DNA from: Salinarimonadaceae bacterium
GTDB taxonomy: Bacteria; Pseudomonadota; Alphaproteobacteria; Rhizobiales; Beijerinckiaceae
Direction of reading: 5' to 3'
DNA length: 35,459 nt
Assembly: GCA_007693435.1 (NCBI GenBank)
Contig: REDO01000102.1
Coordinates: forward strand, 1-35,459
This document shows positions 14,811 to 23,601 of the stretch, piece after piece (position 1 is the first letter of the stretch; every line of letters starts with the position of its first letter). A program made the position numbers and the translations under genes. Under the pieces are notes generated by a model, which saw nothing but the letters and a program-made list of their open reading frames with translations, ran no database searches and was not told the DNA's origin.

Positions 14811-15632
14811 ATGGCGGCGATCGACTACGAGGCCCAATACGACAACCGCGCCCGCGTGCCGGAAAATCCGCAGATCATCGCCGGCTGGGCTCAGGACGCC
14901 GCTGATTTCCGTCAGGAGGCGCCGCCGACAGCGCTGCCCTACGGCGAGGGCGAGCGCCTGACGATCGATCTCTTCACGCCAGTCGAGCCGCGCGGCCTCG
15001 CCACGCTCGTCTTCATCCACGGCGGCTACTGGCGGGCCCTCGATCGCAGCTACTTCAGCCATCTGGCGCGCGGCGCGCTTGAGCACGGGGTCAGCGTCGC
15101 GATCCCGGGCTACGATCTCTGTCCGCAGGTGAGCGTCGCGGACATCGTGGATCAGATGCGCGCCGCCTGCCGCGTACTCGCGGGGCTCGGCCGGCCGCTC
15201 GTCGTCGCCGGCCATTCGGCTGGCGGACATCTCGCGGCCTGCATGCTGGCGACGGACTGGAAGAGCCTCGATCCCGAACTCCCGCCGGCCCTCGTCCCGG
15301 CCGCCTATGCGATCTCCGGCCTGTTTGACCTGCGGCCGCTCGTCTCCACCAGCATCAACGAAGCGCTTTGCCTCGACGACGACAGCGCCCGCGCGGCGAG
15401 CCCGCTCTTCATGCCCGCGCCCGCAGGCCTCAGCCTCGATGCGGTTGTCGGCGGCGATGAGAGTGAAGAGTTTCTGCGCCAGAGCCGTATGATCGTCGAC
15501 GAATGGGGGGCGCAGAGCGTCGCGACGCGCTATGAGGCGATCCCCGATCGCCACCATTTCGACGTCGTCGCGCCCCTCTCCGATCCCGACTCCCCCATGA
15601 CGCGCCGGCTCGTCGCGCTTTCGGGCCTGTGA
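14811..15632 (+). CDS. Alpha/beta hydrolase, kynurenine formamidase-like
   Basis: A 273-residue single-domain serine hydrolase. The oxyanion motif HGGYW lies near residue 69, the nucleophile elbow GHSAGG near 140, and a probable catalytic Asp in the GGDESEEF segment. The His is in RHHFDVV near the C-terminus. HGGYW plus the short N-terminal extension (YDNRARVPENP) is typical of the alpha/beta type of arylformamidase, which hydrolyses N-formylkynurenine. Other esterase substrates are possible. ATG 14811 is chosen because GGAGG precedes it by 5 nt; ATG 14799 overlaps that site. No other tryptophan catabolism genes are adjacent. Confidence 0.75.
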   Translation: MAAIDYEAQYDNRARVPENPQIIAGWAQDAADFRQEAPPTALPYGEGERLTIDLFTPVEPRGLATLVFIHGGYWRALDRSYFSHLARGALEHGVSVAIPGYDLCPQVSVADIVDQMRAACRVLAGLGRPLVVAGHSAGGHLAACMLATDWKSLDPELPPALVPAAYAISGLFDLRPLVSTSINEALCLDDDSARAASPLFMPAPAGLSLDAVVGGDESEEFLRQSRMIVDEWGAQSVATRYEAIPDRHHFDVVAPLSDPDSPMTRRLVALSGL

Positions 15633-15732
15633 ACGAGAACACGAAGCGCTTTGCCTTCGCGCGCGCCGTGACGTAACAATCCGCTGCGGGCGGCGCGAAA
15701 GCGCGCCCGCCCCCAAATGGAGCGTGTTTGCC

Positions 15733-15969
15733 GTGCAGACTTTCTTCGTCGAGATAAAGTGCAAGCTGGGCAAGACCTATGACGTCGCCCGCGAACTGGC
15801 CGACCGCGAAATCGCCTCGGAGATCTACTCGACGGCGGGCGATTACGACATTCTGGCCAAGTTCCATATCGACCGGGATCTCGATATCGGCCATTTCGTC
15901 GCCGAGAAGGTGCAGTCGATTCCCGAGATCGACGACACGCGGACGGTCATCACTTTCAAGGCTTTCTGA
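15733..15969 (+). CDS. Stand-alone Lrp/AsnC ligand-binding (RAM) domain protein
   Basis: A 78-residue protein consisting only of the effector-binding/oligomerisation domain of Lrp/AsnC regulators, without the N-terminal helix-turn-helix. The sequence MQTFFVEIKCKLGKTYDVAR, then STAGDYDILAKFHIDRDLDI and IPEIDDTRTVITFKAF, shows the beta-alpha-beta-beta-alpha-beta pattern with the GDYD glycine region. GTG 15733 is preferred because GGAG lies 10 nt before it; GTG 15724 would overlap it. Such short proteins are known relatives of Lrp. The bound ligand, and whether it pairs with a full Lrp, cannot be read here. Confidence 0.85.
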   Translation: MQTFFVEIKCKLGKTYDVARELADREIASEIYSTAGDYDILAKFHIDRDLDIGHFVAEKVQSIPEIDDTRTVITFKAF

Positions 15970-15995
15970 CCCGGCCTTCACCGGTTCCGCGGAGA

Positions 15996-17138
15996 TCAGG
16001 CCGCCGCCTGCTTGCGGTCGCGCTCGCCCTTTTCCCATCCTTCCTTCGTCTCCGCGACGAAATCCTCGAGGCGGCTCTCGCGGATCGCCCTGCGCAGGCC
16101 CGCCATGAGCTCCTGATAATAGGCGAGGTTGTTCCAGGTGAGGAGCATCATCGCGAGGATTTCGTTCGCTCGCACGAGATGGTGGATATAGGCGCGCGAA
16201 TAGCCTTTTGAGGCCGGGCACGAGGATGCGGCGTCGAGGGGCTCGATCTCCTCGGCGAAGCGCGCGTTGCGCAGGTTCATCCGGCCATGGCGGGTGAACG
16301 CCATGCCGTGGCGGCCGGCGCGGGTGGGCATCACGCAGTCGAACATATCGACGCCCCGGCGCACGGCCTCGACGATGTCGTCGGGCGTGCCGACGCCCAT
16401 CAGGTAGCGCGGCTTCTCGCGCGGCAGATGCGGCTCGACGGTTTCGATCATCGCCAGCATCACATGCTGCGGCTCGCCGACCGCGAGCCCGCCGATGGCG
16501 TAGCCCTGCAGATCGAGCCCGACGAGTTCGCGGGCGCTCTCGACGCGCAGATTCGGGACATCGCCCCCCTGCACGATCCCGAACATCGCCCGCTCCGGCT
16601 GATCGCCAAAAGCCGCCTTGCAGCGTTCCGCCCAGCGCAGCGACAGCCGCATCGCCTTCTCGATCGCCTCGACGGGCGCGGGCAGCTTCACGCATTCGTC
16701 GAGCTGCATCTGGATGTCGGAGCCGAGCAACCCCTGGATCTCGATGGAGCGCTCCGGCGTCAGCACATGAGTCGAGCCGTCGATATGCGACTGGAAGGTC
16801 ACGCCGCTTTCTGAGATTTTGCTGAGTGCGGCCAGCGACATGACCTGAAATCCTCCCGAATCGGTGAGGATCGGATAGGGCCATTTCATGAATTCGTGCA
16901 GCCCGCCTAGCCGCGCGACCCGCTCCGCCCCGGGGCGCAGCATCAGATGGTAGGTATTGCCGAGCACGACGTCCGCGCCGAGCGTCTTCACCTGGTCGGG
17001 ATACATCGCCTTGACCGTCGCGGACGTGCCGACCGGCATGAAGGCGGGGGTGCGGATCACGCCGCGCGGCATGCGCATCTCGCCGGTGCGCGCCGCGCCG
17101 TCGGTCCCCGTGACGGTGAACATGAATTCGTCGGCCAT
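15996..17138 (-). CDS. tgt: Queuine/preQ1 tRNA-ribosyltransferase (Tgt) with degenerate zinc site
   Basis: A 380-residue tRNA-guanine transglycosylase that exchanges guanine-34 for preQ1 in GUN-anticodon tRNAs. The active site is intact: [10 protein letters not shown] holds the general-base Asp93 and [14 protein letters not shown] the nucleophile Asp267. The GGLAVGEP loop and [14 protein letters not shown] are normal. The zinc site is not. The usual CxCxxC is SSCPAS (Ser305, Cys307, Ser310), and the distal zinc His, expected in an LTxHN-type segment, is Asn336. Three of four ligands are lost together. The rest is well conserved, so it is probably functional without zinc. Starts 3 nt after the queA stop, in one operon. 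Confidence 0.95.
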   Translation of the reverse strand: MADEFMFTVTGTDGAARTGEMRMPRGVIRTPAFMPVGTSATVKAMYPDQVKTLGADVVLGNTYHLMLRPGAERVARLGGLHEFMKWPYPILTDSGGFQVMSLAALSKISESGVTFQSHIDGSTHVLTPERSIEIQGLLGSDIQMQLDECVKLPAPVEAIEKAMRLSLRWAERCKAAFGDQPERAMFGIVQGGDVPNLRVESARELVGLDLQGYAIGGLAVGEPQHVMLAMIETVEPHLPREKPRYLMGVGTPDDIVEAVRRGVDMFDCVMPTRAGRHGMAFTRHGRMNLRNARFAEEIEPLDAASSCPASKGYSRAYIHHLVRANEILAMMLLTWNNLAYYQELMAGLRRAIRESRLEDFVAETKEGWEKGERDRKQAAA

Positions 17139-17141
17139 GGT

Positions 17142-18251
17142 TCAGTCCCTGTTGCCGTCCCGCGATGCGTCGCGGAAGAGGAGGCTCGAATCGCCGAAGC
17201 TGTAGAAACGGTATCCCGCCTCGATCGCATGGGCGTAGGCGGCGCGCATCACGTCGAGGCCGGCGAAGGCGCAGACGAGCATCATGAGCGTCGAGCGGGG
17301 AAGATGGAAGTTCGTCATCAGGATGTCGGCCGCGCGGAAGCGGTAGCCCGGCGTGATGAAGATGTCGGTGTCGCCGGCGAAGGGCGCGATCGTTCCGTCC
17401 TCGCGCGCCGCACTCTCCAGAAGGCGCAGGCTCGTCGTGCCGACGCACACGATCCGTCCGCCTGCGGCGCGCGTCGCATTGAGCGCATCGGCGGTCTCCT
17501 GCGTGAGGTAGCCGGTCTCGGCGTGCATTCGATGGTTGCGCGTGTCGTCAGCTTTCACGGGAAGAAAGGTGCCCGCGCCGACGTGCAATGTCACGAAGCG
17601 CCTGCGCACGCCGCTCGCGTCGAGCCTGTGGAAAAGATCCTCGGTAAAATGCAGGCCGGCGGTGGGAGCGGCGACCGCCCCCTCCTCGCACGCGTAGATC
17701 GTCTGGTAATCCGCGCGGTCGCGGGCGTCCGCCGCGCGCTTTCCAGCGATATAGGGTGGAAGCGGCAATTCGCCGAGCCGTGCTATGGCCTCGTCGAGCG
17801 CGGGGCCGGACAGCGCGAAGGCGAGCCCGATGTCGCCCCCCTCCCCCTTGTCGAGAACGCGCGCCTCGAGCCGGGCGAGTTCGCAGACGCCGCTCGCGGC
17901 GGCTTCGTCGCCGAAGACGAGCAGGTCGCCGGGCGCGAGCTTCTTGGCCGGGCGGGCGAAGGCGCGCCAGCGATCGGCGCCCTCGCGCTTGTGGAGCATG
18001 ATCTCGACGCCGGCAGAAATATCGCCGCGCAGGCGCCGCGCGTGCAGCCGCGCCGGGATGACCCGCGTGTCGTTGAGGACCAGCGCGTCGCCGGGCCGCA
18101 GGAGGTCGGGCAGGTCACGGGCGATTCGATCCTCGAGAACCGGATCGCCGCCTGGACGCACCACGAGCATACGCGCCGCGTCGCGCGGTTCGACCGGGCG
18201 CAGGGCGATGCGTTCCTCAGGCAGATCGAAATCGAATTCTTCGACGCGCAT
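17142..18251 (-). CDS. queA: QueA, S-adenosylmethionine:tRNA ribosyltransferase-isomerase
   Basis: A 369-residue enzyme that turns preQ1 in tRNA to epoxyqueuosine using the ribosyl part of SAM, the step after Tgt. Family motifs are present: [14 protein letters not shown] at the N-terminus, [42 protein letters not shown] with HFTE following, [19 protein letters not shown], and [12 protein letters not shown]. Length is normal for the family. Placed immediately upstream of tgt. A cysteine-bearing strand (YQTIYA) and the SAM pocket appear intact. The gap to dksA holds a hairpin but no clear promoter. Confidence 0.96.
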   Translation of the reverse strand: MRVEEFDFDLPEERIALRPVEPRDAARMLVVRPGGDPVLEDRIARDLPDLLRPGDALVLNDTRVIPARLHARRLRGDISAGVEIMLHKREGADRWRAFARPAKKLAPGDLLVFGDEAAASGVCELARLEARVLDKGEGGDIGLAFALSGPALDEAIARLGELPLPPYIAGKRAADARDRADYQTIYACEEGAVAAPTAGLHFTEDLFHRLDASGVRRRFVTLHVGAGTFLPVKADDTRNHRMHAETGYLTQETADALNATRAAGGRIVCVGTTSLRLLESAAREDGTIAPFAGDTDIFITPGYRFRAADILMTNFHLPRSTLMMLVCAFAGLDVMRAAYAHAIEAGYRFYSFGDSSLLFRDASRDGNRD

Positions 18252-18321
18252 CAGGCCTCTCAGGCGGGAGGCCGCTTTAGCCGCCGCGAGCCAGCGCGGT
18301 CAACTGCGCGGCGCGATGCGG

Positions 18322-18348
18322 GCGCGGCCTGGTCTGGTGGCCGCGCCG
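18322..18348 (-). terminator. GC-rich hairpin between dksA and queA
   Basis: Perfect 9-bp inverted repeat GGCGCGGCC / GGCCGCGCC with a 9-nt loop, just after the dksA stop on the leftward strand. There is no T-run, so termination may be partial or Rho-dependent. Confidence 0.4.
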
Positions 18349-18355
18349 TGCGTGA

Positions 18356-18775
18356 TCAATCGTCGCGATGGACGCGCTCGTTGCGCTCGTGACGCTCCTG
18401 CGCCTCGAGCGACAGCGTTGCGATCGGGCGCGCTTCGAGGCGCTTGAGCGAAATCGGCTCGCCGGTCTCCTCGCAGAAACCGTAGGTTCCGTCGTCGATC
18501 CGCTGGAGCGCTGCGTCGATCTTGGCGATGAGCTTGCGTTGACGGTCGCGCGCGCGCAGCTCAATCGCGCGATCGGTTTCCGAGGATGCGCGATCGGCGA
18601 TGTCGGGGTGGTTCTCGTTTTCATTCTGGAGGGTATTCAGTGTTTCGGCCGCCTCGCGGATAATGTCTTGTTTCCACTGTATCAGCTTGCGCCTGAAATA
18701 ATCGCGCTGCCGGTCGTTCATGAAAGGCTCGTCCTCGGTGGGACGGTAGCTGGATTCGATGGCCGTATTCGTCAT
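18356..18775 (-). CDS. dksA: DksA, RNA polymerase-binding transcription factor (zinc-finger remnant)
   Basis: A 139-residue DksA/TraR protein that enters the polymerase secondary channel and works with ppGpp. RQRDYFRRKLIQWKQDI begins the coiled coil; the tip motif DIADRA (Asp58, Asp61) and TYGFCEETGEPISLKRLEAR are typical. Of the four zinc-finger cysteines only one remains (Cys101); the others are Thr, Ser and Ala. One-cysteine DksA proteins are common in alphaproteobacteria. AAAGGG precedes ATG 18775 by about 6 nt. It sits next to the flagellar genes, an arrangement I believe also occurs in Caulobacter. Confidence 0.95.
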   Translation of the reverse strand: MTNTAIESSYRPTEDEPFMNDRQRDYFRRKLIQWKQDIIREAAETLNTLQNENENHPDIADRASSETDRAIELRARDRQRKLIAKIDAALQRIDDGTYGFCEETGEPISLKRLEARPIATLSLEAQERHERNERVHRDD

Positions 18776-18979
18776 TGTGACCCTTTATCCGTTAGCCTGC
18801 TACCATACCGCTCGTACCAGGCTGCCCCCTCGGCTTGCGGCGACCTTATAGCGAAGGCCGAAGCCGCGCACAATCGAGAAGAACCGCATCTCGACGACGT
18901 GATCGCCGCAGATGGAAAGCCGCGCCAATGCCCTCTTTTCGCGCAATTCGACAATGGTTTGATGACGCCGCAGGAGGGG
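18776..18979 (-). promoter_or_regulatory. dksA upstream region with candidate sigma-70 promoter
   Basis: Gap between dksA and fliX, both leftward. On the minus strand, TTGTGC (18868-18873) is followed after exactly 17 nt by TATAAG (18845-18850), a possible -35/-10 pair. It would give a leader of roughly 65 nt. The -35 match is poor, so this is tentative. I see no gene here. Confidence 0.35.
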
Positions 18980-19420
18980 TCACGCCCCCTCGCCGTCACC
19001 CGCGCCCCCGAGCTTCGCCAACTCAACCTGCGCGCGCAATTCTATATGCGCGATCACCTCGTCCAGACGCGGGTCGCCTGTCGAGTCCCGCCTCTCGGCG
19101 AGGCGCGACGCGATCGCCTTGAGATCGGAGACGGGCACGCGCCCGGAAAGAAGCGCGGCCTTGAGACGGTCAAGAGCGTCCAGGAGATCGTGGCCGCGTT
19201 GCGCGGCGCGCCGGCGCCGGTCGCCGCTTCCGCCGGCATCTTCCTGAAGCGCCAGAAGCGCGTCGAGAGAGCCGACCGGCCCAACAGCCGACGGACCGCC
19301 TGCGCGCGGCGGCGTAGGCGTAGACTGCACCGAAAAAGAGCCGCCGGCGACGCGTCGCACGGGCGAGGCAGGCGCGACCGGAGTTGCGCCGATTTTGGGG
19401 TCGATGCGCATGGCTCTCAT
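18980..19420 (-). CDS. fliX: FliX, class II flagellar assembly regulator
   Basis: A 146-residue protein. FliX works with the activator FlbD to couple basal-body assembly to late flagellar gene expression in Caulobacter and relatives. The sequence MRIDPKIGA at the N-terminus, then VRRVAGGSF, GSLDALLALQEDA, DRRRRAAQRGHDLLDALDRL, and the C-terminal IELRAQVELAKL are family features. The start is ATG 19420, chosen for spacing from AGGGAG; ATG 19423 and 19411 are alternatives. It is divergent from flgI with a CtrA box between, as I recall for Caulobacter. Confidence 0.9.
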   Translation of the reverse strand: MRAMRIDPKIGATPVAPASPVRRVAGGSFSVQSTPTPPRAGGPSAVGPVGSLDALLALQEDAGGSGDRRRRAAQRGHDLLDALDRLKAALLSGRVPVSDLKAIASRLAERRDSTGDPRLDEVIAHIELRAQVELAKLGGAGDGEGA

Positions 19421-19466
19421 CATGCTCCCTGCGGAGTGTCCGCGCTTCGACTCTCGGATCGTATGG

Positions 19467-19481
19467 TTAACGAGCGATTAA
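19467..19481. promoter_or_regulatory. CtrA-binding box in the fliX-flgI intergenic region
   Basis: TTAA-CGAGCGA-TTAA, a perfect full CtrA box, 47 nt from fliX and about 190 nt from flgI. It fits CtrA control of early flagellar genes. One box could serve both directions. Confidence 0.8.
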
Positions 19482-19668
19482 CGACCCGGTAAATCTTGCC
19501 GGGCGGCAATCCTGGACCGGCTGCGCACAGCAGGCGCACAGGCCGATGCAAAGAATTTTACGCGTTCTATCAGGGCTTTGGAGACGATCGCGGCTGATCC
19601 TGCCTTTGGCACGCGTTTCGCTCCTCGTAACACGGACGGCGCGAAATCCGCCGAAATCGAGGACGACA
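19482..19668 (+). promoter_or_regulatory. flgI leader region
   Basis: The stretch between the CtrA box and the flgI start. An in-frame ATG at 19546 opens into a basic peptide with no signal-peptide character, so it is probably leader RNA. I see no clear hairpin or riboswitch in it. Confidence 0.4.
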
Positions 19669-20817
19669 ATGAAGCCCGGATCGAATTATCTGCGCAAACT
19701 CCTCGCCGTTGCGGCGCTCGTCGCGTCCTGCCTGCTCGCGCCTCTCGCGCTGGCGGACGTGGCGCGGCCCCTTTCGTCAATGTCGCGGATCAAGGATCTC
19801 GCCCAGGTCGAGGGCGTCCGCCAGAACCAGCTCGTCGGTTACGGCCTCGTCGTCGGCCTCCAGGGAACCGGCGACACACTGAACAATTCGCCGTTCACCC
19901 GCCAGTCGCTGACGGCGATGCTGGAGCGGCTCGGCGTCAACACGCGCGGCGCGAACCTGCGCACCGCCAATGTGGCGGCCGTGATGGTGACCGCAAACCT
20001 GCCGGCCTTCTCGACGCAGGGCACCCGCCTCGACGTCACCGTCTCGGCGCTCGGCGATTCGAAATCGCTCGAGGGCGGCACGCTCCTCGTGACGCCGCTT
20101 CTGGGCGCGGACGGAGAGGTCTACGCCGTCGCACAGGGCTCCGTCGCCATCGCCGGCTTCGCCGCCGAGGGCCAGGGGGCGAGCATCTCGCGCGGCGTGC
20201 CGACGGTCGGCCGCATCTCGAACGGGGCGCTGATCGAGCGCGAGGTTGAATTCACGCTCTCCGACAAACGGACGCTGCGGCTGGCGTTGCGCAATCCGGA
20301 CCTGACGACCGCCCGCCGGATCGCTTCGGCCATCAACGATTTCATCGGCATGGACACGGCGCAGCCGACCGACCCCGGAACGGTCCATATCCGCGTGCCT
20401 CCGCGCTACACGGGAAACATGATCGAGCTCCTAACAGAGGTCGAGCAGTTGCGCGTCGAACCGGATCATCCGGCCAGGATCATTGTTGACGAGCGCTCCG
20501 GCATCATCGTGATGGGACGGGACGTGCGCGTCTCCACGATCGCCGTGGCGCAGGGAAATCTCACCGTGACGATCGCCGAAGAGCCGGTCGTCAGCCAACC
20601 CGAACCCTTCTCCGAAGGCGAAACCGTCGTCGTTCCACGCACGACCTTGCAGGTCGAGGAGACTGACGCCCGCCTCGCGCTGGTCGAGGAAGGCGTGACC
20701 TTGCGCGAACTCGTAGACGGCCTGAACGCGCTGGGCGTCGGGCCGCGCGACCTGATCGCGATCCTACAGGCGATCAAGGCGGCGGGCGCGCTCCAGGCCG
20801 ATATTGAGGTGATGTGA
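19669..20817 (+). CDS. flgI: FlgI, flagellar P-ring protein
   Basis: A 382-residue periplasmic protein that forms the P-ring bushing round the flagellar rod. It has a signal peptide (LLAVAALVASCLLAPLALA, cleavage about residue 33), then SRIKDLAQVEGVRQNQLVGY and GLQGTGDTLNNSPFTRQSLT, the near-invariant N-terminus. The body includes NVAAVMVTANLPAFSTQGTR, LEGGTLLVTPLLGADGEVYA and the C-terminal LGVGPRDLIAILQAIKAAGA. ATG 19669 is chosen because GAGG precedes it and the signal peptide follows. The stop overlaps the next start (TGATG). Confidence 0.97.
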   Translation: MKPGSNYLRKLLAVAALVASCLLAPLALADVARPLSSMSRIKDLAQVEGVRQNQLVGYGLVVGLQGTGDTLNNSPFTRQSLTAMLERLGVNTRGANLRTANVAAVMVTANLPAFSTQGTRLDVTVSALGDSKSLEGGTLLVTPLLGADGEVYAVAQGSVAIAGFAAEGQGASISRGVPTVGRISNGALIEREVEFTLSDKRTLRLALRNPDLTTARRIASAINDFIGMDTAQPTDPGTVHIRVPPRYTGNMIELLTEVEQLRVEPDHPARIIVDERSGIIVMGRDVRVSTIAVAQGNLTVTIAEEPVVSQPEPFSEGETVVVPRTTLQVEETDARLALVEEGVTLRELVDGLNALGVGPRDLIAILQAIKAAGALQADIEVM

Positions 20818-21155
20818 TGACCGCTCCCATGATGCTCGCAGGTTTCGCGGTCTCCGCCGCGATGGGCGCCGTCGGCAAGGTCGCCGACGCCGTTTCGGAA
20901 CGCAAGGATGCGGCGCAGGACGCTGACCGCCTGCGCGAACAGGCCGACGATTTCGAGAAGATGTTCCTCGAACAGATGCTCGAACGGGTTTTCTCCGCCG
21001 GCGGCGAAGAAGGCATCATGGCCGAGGCTGGGCCGGGCGCGGAAGTCTACCGCTCCATGCTTTCCTCCGAATACGCCGGTCTGATCGCCCGGGGCGGCGG
21101 AATCGGCCTGTCGGATCAGGTCTACGCGCAATTGCTCAAGCTTCAGGAAGGATAA
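20817..21155 (+). CDS. FlgJ-type rod-binding protein (CheL-like)
   Basis: A 112-residue protein equal to the N-terminal rod-binding domain of FlgJ without the muramidase domain, as usual in alphaproteobacteria (cheL in Caulobacter). The family motif FEKMFLEQMLERVF and the terminal YRSMLSSEYAGLIARGGGIG, then LSDQVYAQLLKLQE, are clear. It probably assists rod assembly in the periplasm. ATG 20817 overlaps the flgI stop and has GAGGT about 6 nt upstream; GTG 20814 is an alternative. Confidence 0.88.
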   Translation: MTAPMMLAGFAVSAAMGAVGKVADAVSERKDAAQDADRLREQADDFEKMFLEQMLERVFSAGGEEGIMAEAGPGAEVYRSMLSSEYAGLIARGGGIGLSDQVYAQLLKLQEG

Positions 21156-21159
21156 TCCG

Positions 21160-21642
21160 ATGTGGGCCGACGCCGCCACGCCGCAGCAGCCTCAGCGCCG
21201 CGTCGCCAATCCGGCGGACGCGCAGGGGCTCATCACGGATATCCGCGCGACCATGGCCGCGCTGGAGAAGATCCTCGCTGTTGAAACCGAACACGTACGC
21301 GTCGGACGCGTCAGCGAAGGCCTCGCCGACGAAAGCCGCAAGGCCGAGCTGACTTCGACCTATATCCGCGGGCTCGAGGCGCTCAAGGCGAACGCAGTGG
21401 CGCTCGCGCGCTTTGCGCCGGAGGGGCTGGAGATCCTCAAGCGCGACCACGAGGCGTTCGCGCGCGTGATCGAGACCAACCAGATCGTCCTCGCCACCGC
21501 CCGTGCCGTTTCGGAGGGATTGATCAAGGGCGTGGCCGAGGAGCTGGGACGCGGAGCCCAGACGCAGGGCTACCGCCCCGCCGGCGCTCCCCTGACCCGG
21601 GCGCCCGCCGCCTCGCCGGTGCTCGTTTCGAAGACCTACTGA
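21160..21642 (+). CDS. FlbY/FlgN-like flagellar protein
   Basis: A 160-residue helical protein, third in the flgI operon and 4 nt after the rod-binding gene. Residues 20-130 form long helices (DIRATMAALEKILAVETEHV, then YIRGLEALKANAVALARF). The Pro-rich tail ends in VSKTY. The helical shape and place match FlbY of Caulobacter-type clusters, which I recall follows flgI-cheL. FlgN export chaperones have a similar fold. The call is mainly positional. Confidence 0.65.
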   Translation: MWADAATPQQPQRRVANPADAQGLITDIRATMAALEKILAVETEHVRVGRVSEGLADESRKAELTSTYIRGLEALKANAVALARFAPEGLEILKRDHEAFARVIETNQIVLATARAVSEGLIKGVAEELGRGAQTQGYRPAGAPLTRAPAASPVLVSKTY

Positions 21643-21789
21643 TCCGGCGTGGCGCACTGAAGCTCCGGGGACGTATTTCCGACCCGATTTCCCGACAATC
21701 ACGTTGGATCGGCGGCGGCTTCGCGTCACAATGGCGCGCAAGCCCCGCTTCCCGTGCCAGATCAGCGCGTTTCGAGGAGAATCCCACGC

Positions 21790-23601
21790 ATGGAGTCCCT
21801 GACGATCGCCAACGTCGCGCTTCTTCTCGGCGCGCTCTTTCTGCTGATCGGCATCGGCTCCAGCCTGCTCGCCTCGCGTTTCGGCGCCCCGCTGCTCCTC
21901 GTCTTCTTGTGCATCGGCATGCTGGCGGGACAGGACGGCTTCGGCGGCATCATGTTCGACGATTTCCGGGCGACCTTCCTGATCGGCTCGGCGGCGCTCG
22001 CGGTCATCCTGTTCGATGGCGGCCTGCGCACGCGCACGGCGAGCTTTCGCGGGGTGCTCGCGCCAGCCGCGCTGCTGGCGACGATCGGCGTCGTGGTGAC
22101 CACCGTCGTGACCGGCGCGGCGGCCTCGCTCATCCTCGGCCTCTCGTGGATCGAAGGCATGCTGATGGGCGCGATCGTCTCGTCGACGGATGCGGCGGCG
22201 GTGTTCTTCCTGATGCGCTCGAACGGCGTGCGGCTGCGCCGGCGCGTCAACAACACGCTCGAGATCGAATCCGCGACCAACGATCCGGCCGCCGTATTCC
22301 TGACCATCGCGCTCGTCGAACTGCTCCTGGCGCGCGGGGCCGATAGCGGTTGGACCGTCGCGGCGATTCTCGCCCAGCAGGCCGTGATCGGCGCGGCGAT
22401 CGGCGTGCTTGGCGGCCTGTCGCTCGCCTTCGCGCTGAACCGCTTCGCCTTCCCCCACGGCCTGCATCCGCTGATGACGGTCTGTGCGGCGATCGCGATC
22501 TACGCCTTCGCCGCCGTTTCCGGGGGATCGGGATTCCTCGCCGCCTATCTCGCCGGCCTCGTCATCGGCAACAGACCGGTTCGCGCCTTCCCGACGATCC
22601 TGAGTTTTCTCGATGCGACGACCTGGCTGAGCCAGATCGTGATGTTCCTCGTGCTGGGCCTGCTCGTGACGCCATCGAGCCTCATCGGCTACGCGGTTCC
22701 GGCGATCCTCATCGCGGCCTTCCTCATCCTTGTCGGGCGCCCGGTGGCGGTCTGGATGTGCCTCACCCCGTTCGGCTTCAGCCGCCGCGAGAAGGCCTTC
22801 GTCTCGTGGGTCGGCCTGCGCGGAGCCGTCTCGATCTTTCTCGCCGCCATTCCGACGCTCGCGAACATCCCGAATGCGGAGATCTATTTCAACGTCGCGT
22901 TCTTCGTGGTGCTCGTATCGCTGCTCGTGCAGGGCTGGAGCGTCGCCGCCGCCGCCACGCGGCTCGGCCAGCGCTCGGGCGACGCTGCGCCCGACCCGAA
23001 ACGCATCGAGATCGATCTGCCCGGACAGCTCGAACTCGAAATGGTCGGTTATCCTATCGCCGCCAACAGCCCGGTCGTCGCGCGCGCCGTTTTCCCGCCC
23101 TGGGCGCGGGTGGCCATGGTCGTGCGCGACGGAGAAGTCCTGACGCCGGAGGGGGCGGGCGTGCTCAAGGCGGGCGATTACGCCTATTTCCTCGCGCCGC
23201 CGTCACGCGTCCCCCGGCTCGACCGGCTGGTCGCCGCCGCCGACGGGGCGCAGCCGACGACGCTCGGAACCTTCACCTTCGGCGGCGACGCCCGCGTCGA
23301 GGATCTCGCGAAGCTCTATGGCCTGCATATTCCGGCCGACCTCCAGAAGATGACGATTGCGGAGGCTTTCGAGGAACGTTTCGAGGATCGGGTCGATGTC
23401 GGCGATCGGGTCGATATCGAACCGGCCTGCCTCGTCGCGACGGCAGTTCACGAAGACAAAGTCGCCGCCGTCGCCGTCGAGTTCGACGAGCCGATGGATT
23501 TAAATGTCCGCAACGGCGCGCTAGCGCGGCTCGCGCCCATCATCATCGGAGCGAAAGCCGCAAGCGAGGCGCTGCGCCGCCGGTTGCGTCGCCAAAACTG
23601 A
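21790..23601 (+). CDS. cvrA: CvrA/NhaP2-type potassium(sodium)/proton antiporter
   Basis: A 603-residue inner-membrane CPA-family antiporter. About 12-13 hydrophobic segments cover residues 5-400. Recognisable pieces are FGAPLLLVFLCIGMLAGQDG, the VSSTDAAAVFFLMR segment with the ion-site Asp, and ATNDPAAVFLTIALVELLLA with a second Asp. EKAFVSWVGLRGAVSIFLAA is the hallmark segment of the NhaP/CvrA group. The cytoplasmic tail (400-590) carries a TrkA-C-like part (ELEMVGYPIAANSPVVARAV) and a CorC/HlyC-like end. ATG 21790 has GAGGAGA 9 nt upstream. K+ is the usual ion of NhaP2, but the ion is not settled by sequence. Confidence 0.92.
   Translation: MESLTIANVALLLGALFLLIGIGSSLLASRFGAPLLLVFLCIGMLAGQDGFGGIMFDDFRATFLIGSAALAVILFDGGLRTRTASFRGVLAPAALLATIGVVVTTVVTGAAASLILGLSWIEGMLMGAIVSSTDAAAVFFLMRSNGVRLRRRVNNTLEIESATNDPAAVFLTIALVELLLARGADSGWTVAAILAQQAVIGAAIGVLGGLSLAFALNRFAFPHGLHPLMTVCAAIAIYAFAAVSGGSGFLAAYLAGLVIGNRPVRAFPTILSFLDATTWLSQIVMFLVLGLLVTPSSLIGYAVPAILIAAFLILVGRPVAVWMCLTPFGFSRREKAFVSWVGLRGAVSIFLAAIPTLANIPNAEIYFNVAFFVVLVSLLVQGWSVAAAATRLGQRSGDAAPDPKRIEIDLPGQLELEMVGYPIAANSPVVARAVFPPWARVAMVVRDGEVLTPEGAGVLKAGDYAYFLAPPSRVPRLDRLVAAADGAQPTTLGTFTFGGDARVEDLAKLYGLHIPADLQKMTIAEAFEERFEDRVDVGDRVDIEPACLVATAVHEDKVAAVAVEFDEPMDLNVRNGALARLAPIIIGAKAASEALRRRLRRQN

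Noticed and set aside
15430-17448. Very long leftward frame of 672 codons over tgt
   Set aside because: It is a shifted-frame shadow of tgt and neighbours, dominated by Arg/Gly/Ala as expected from GC-rich antisense reading.
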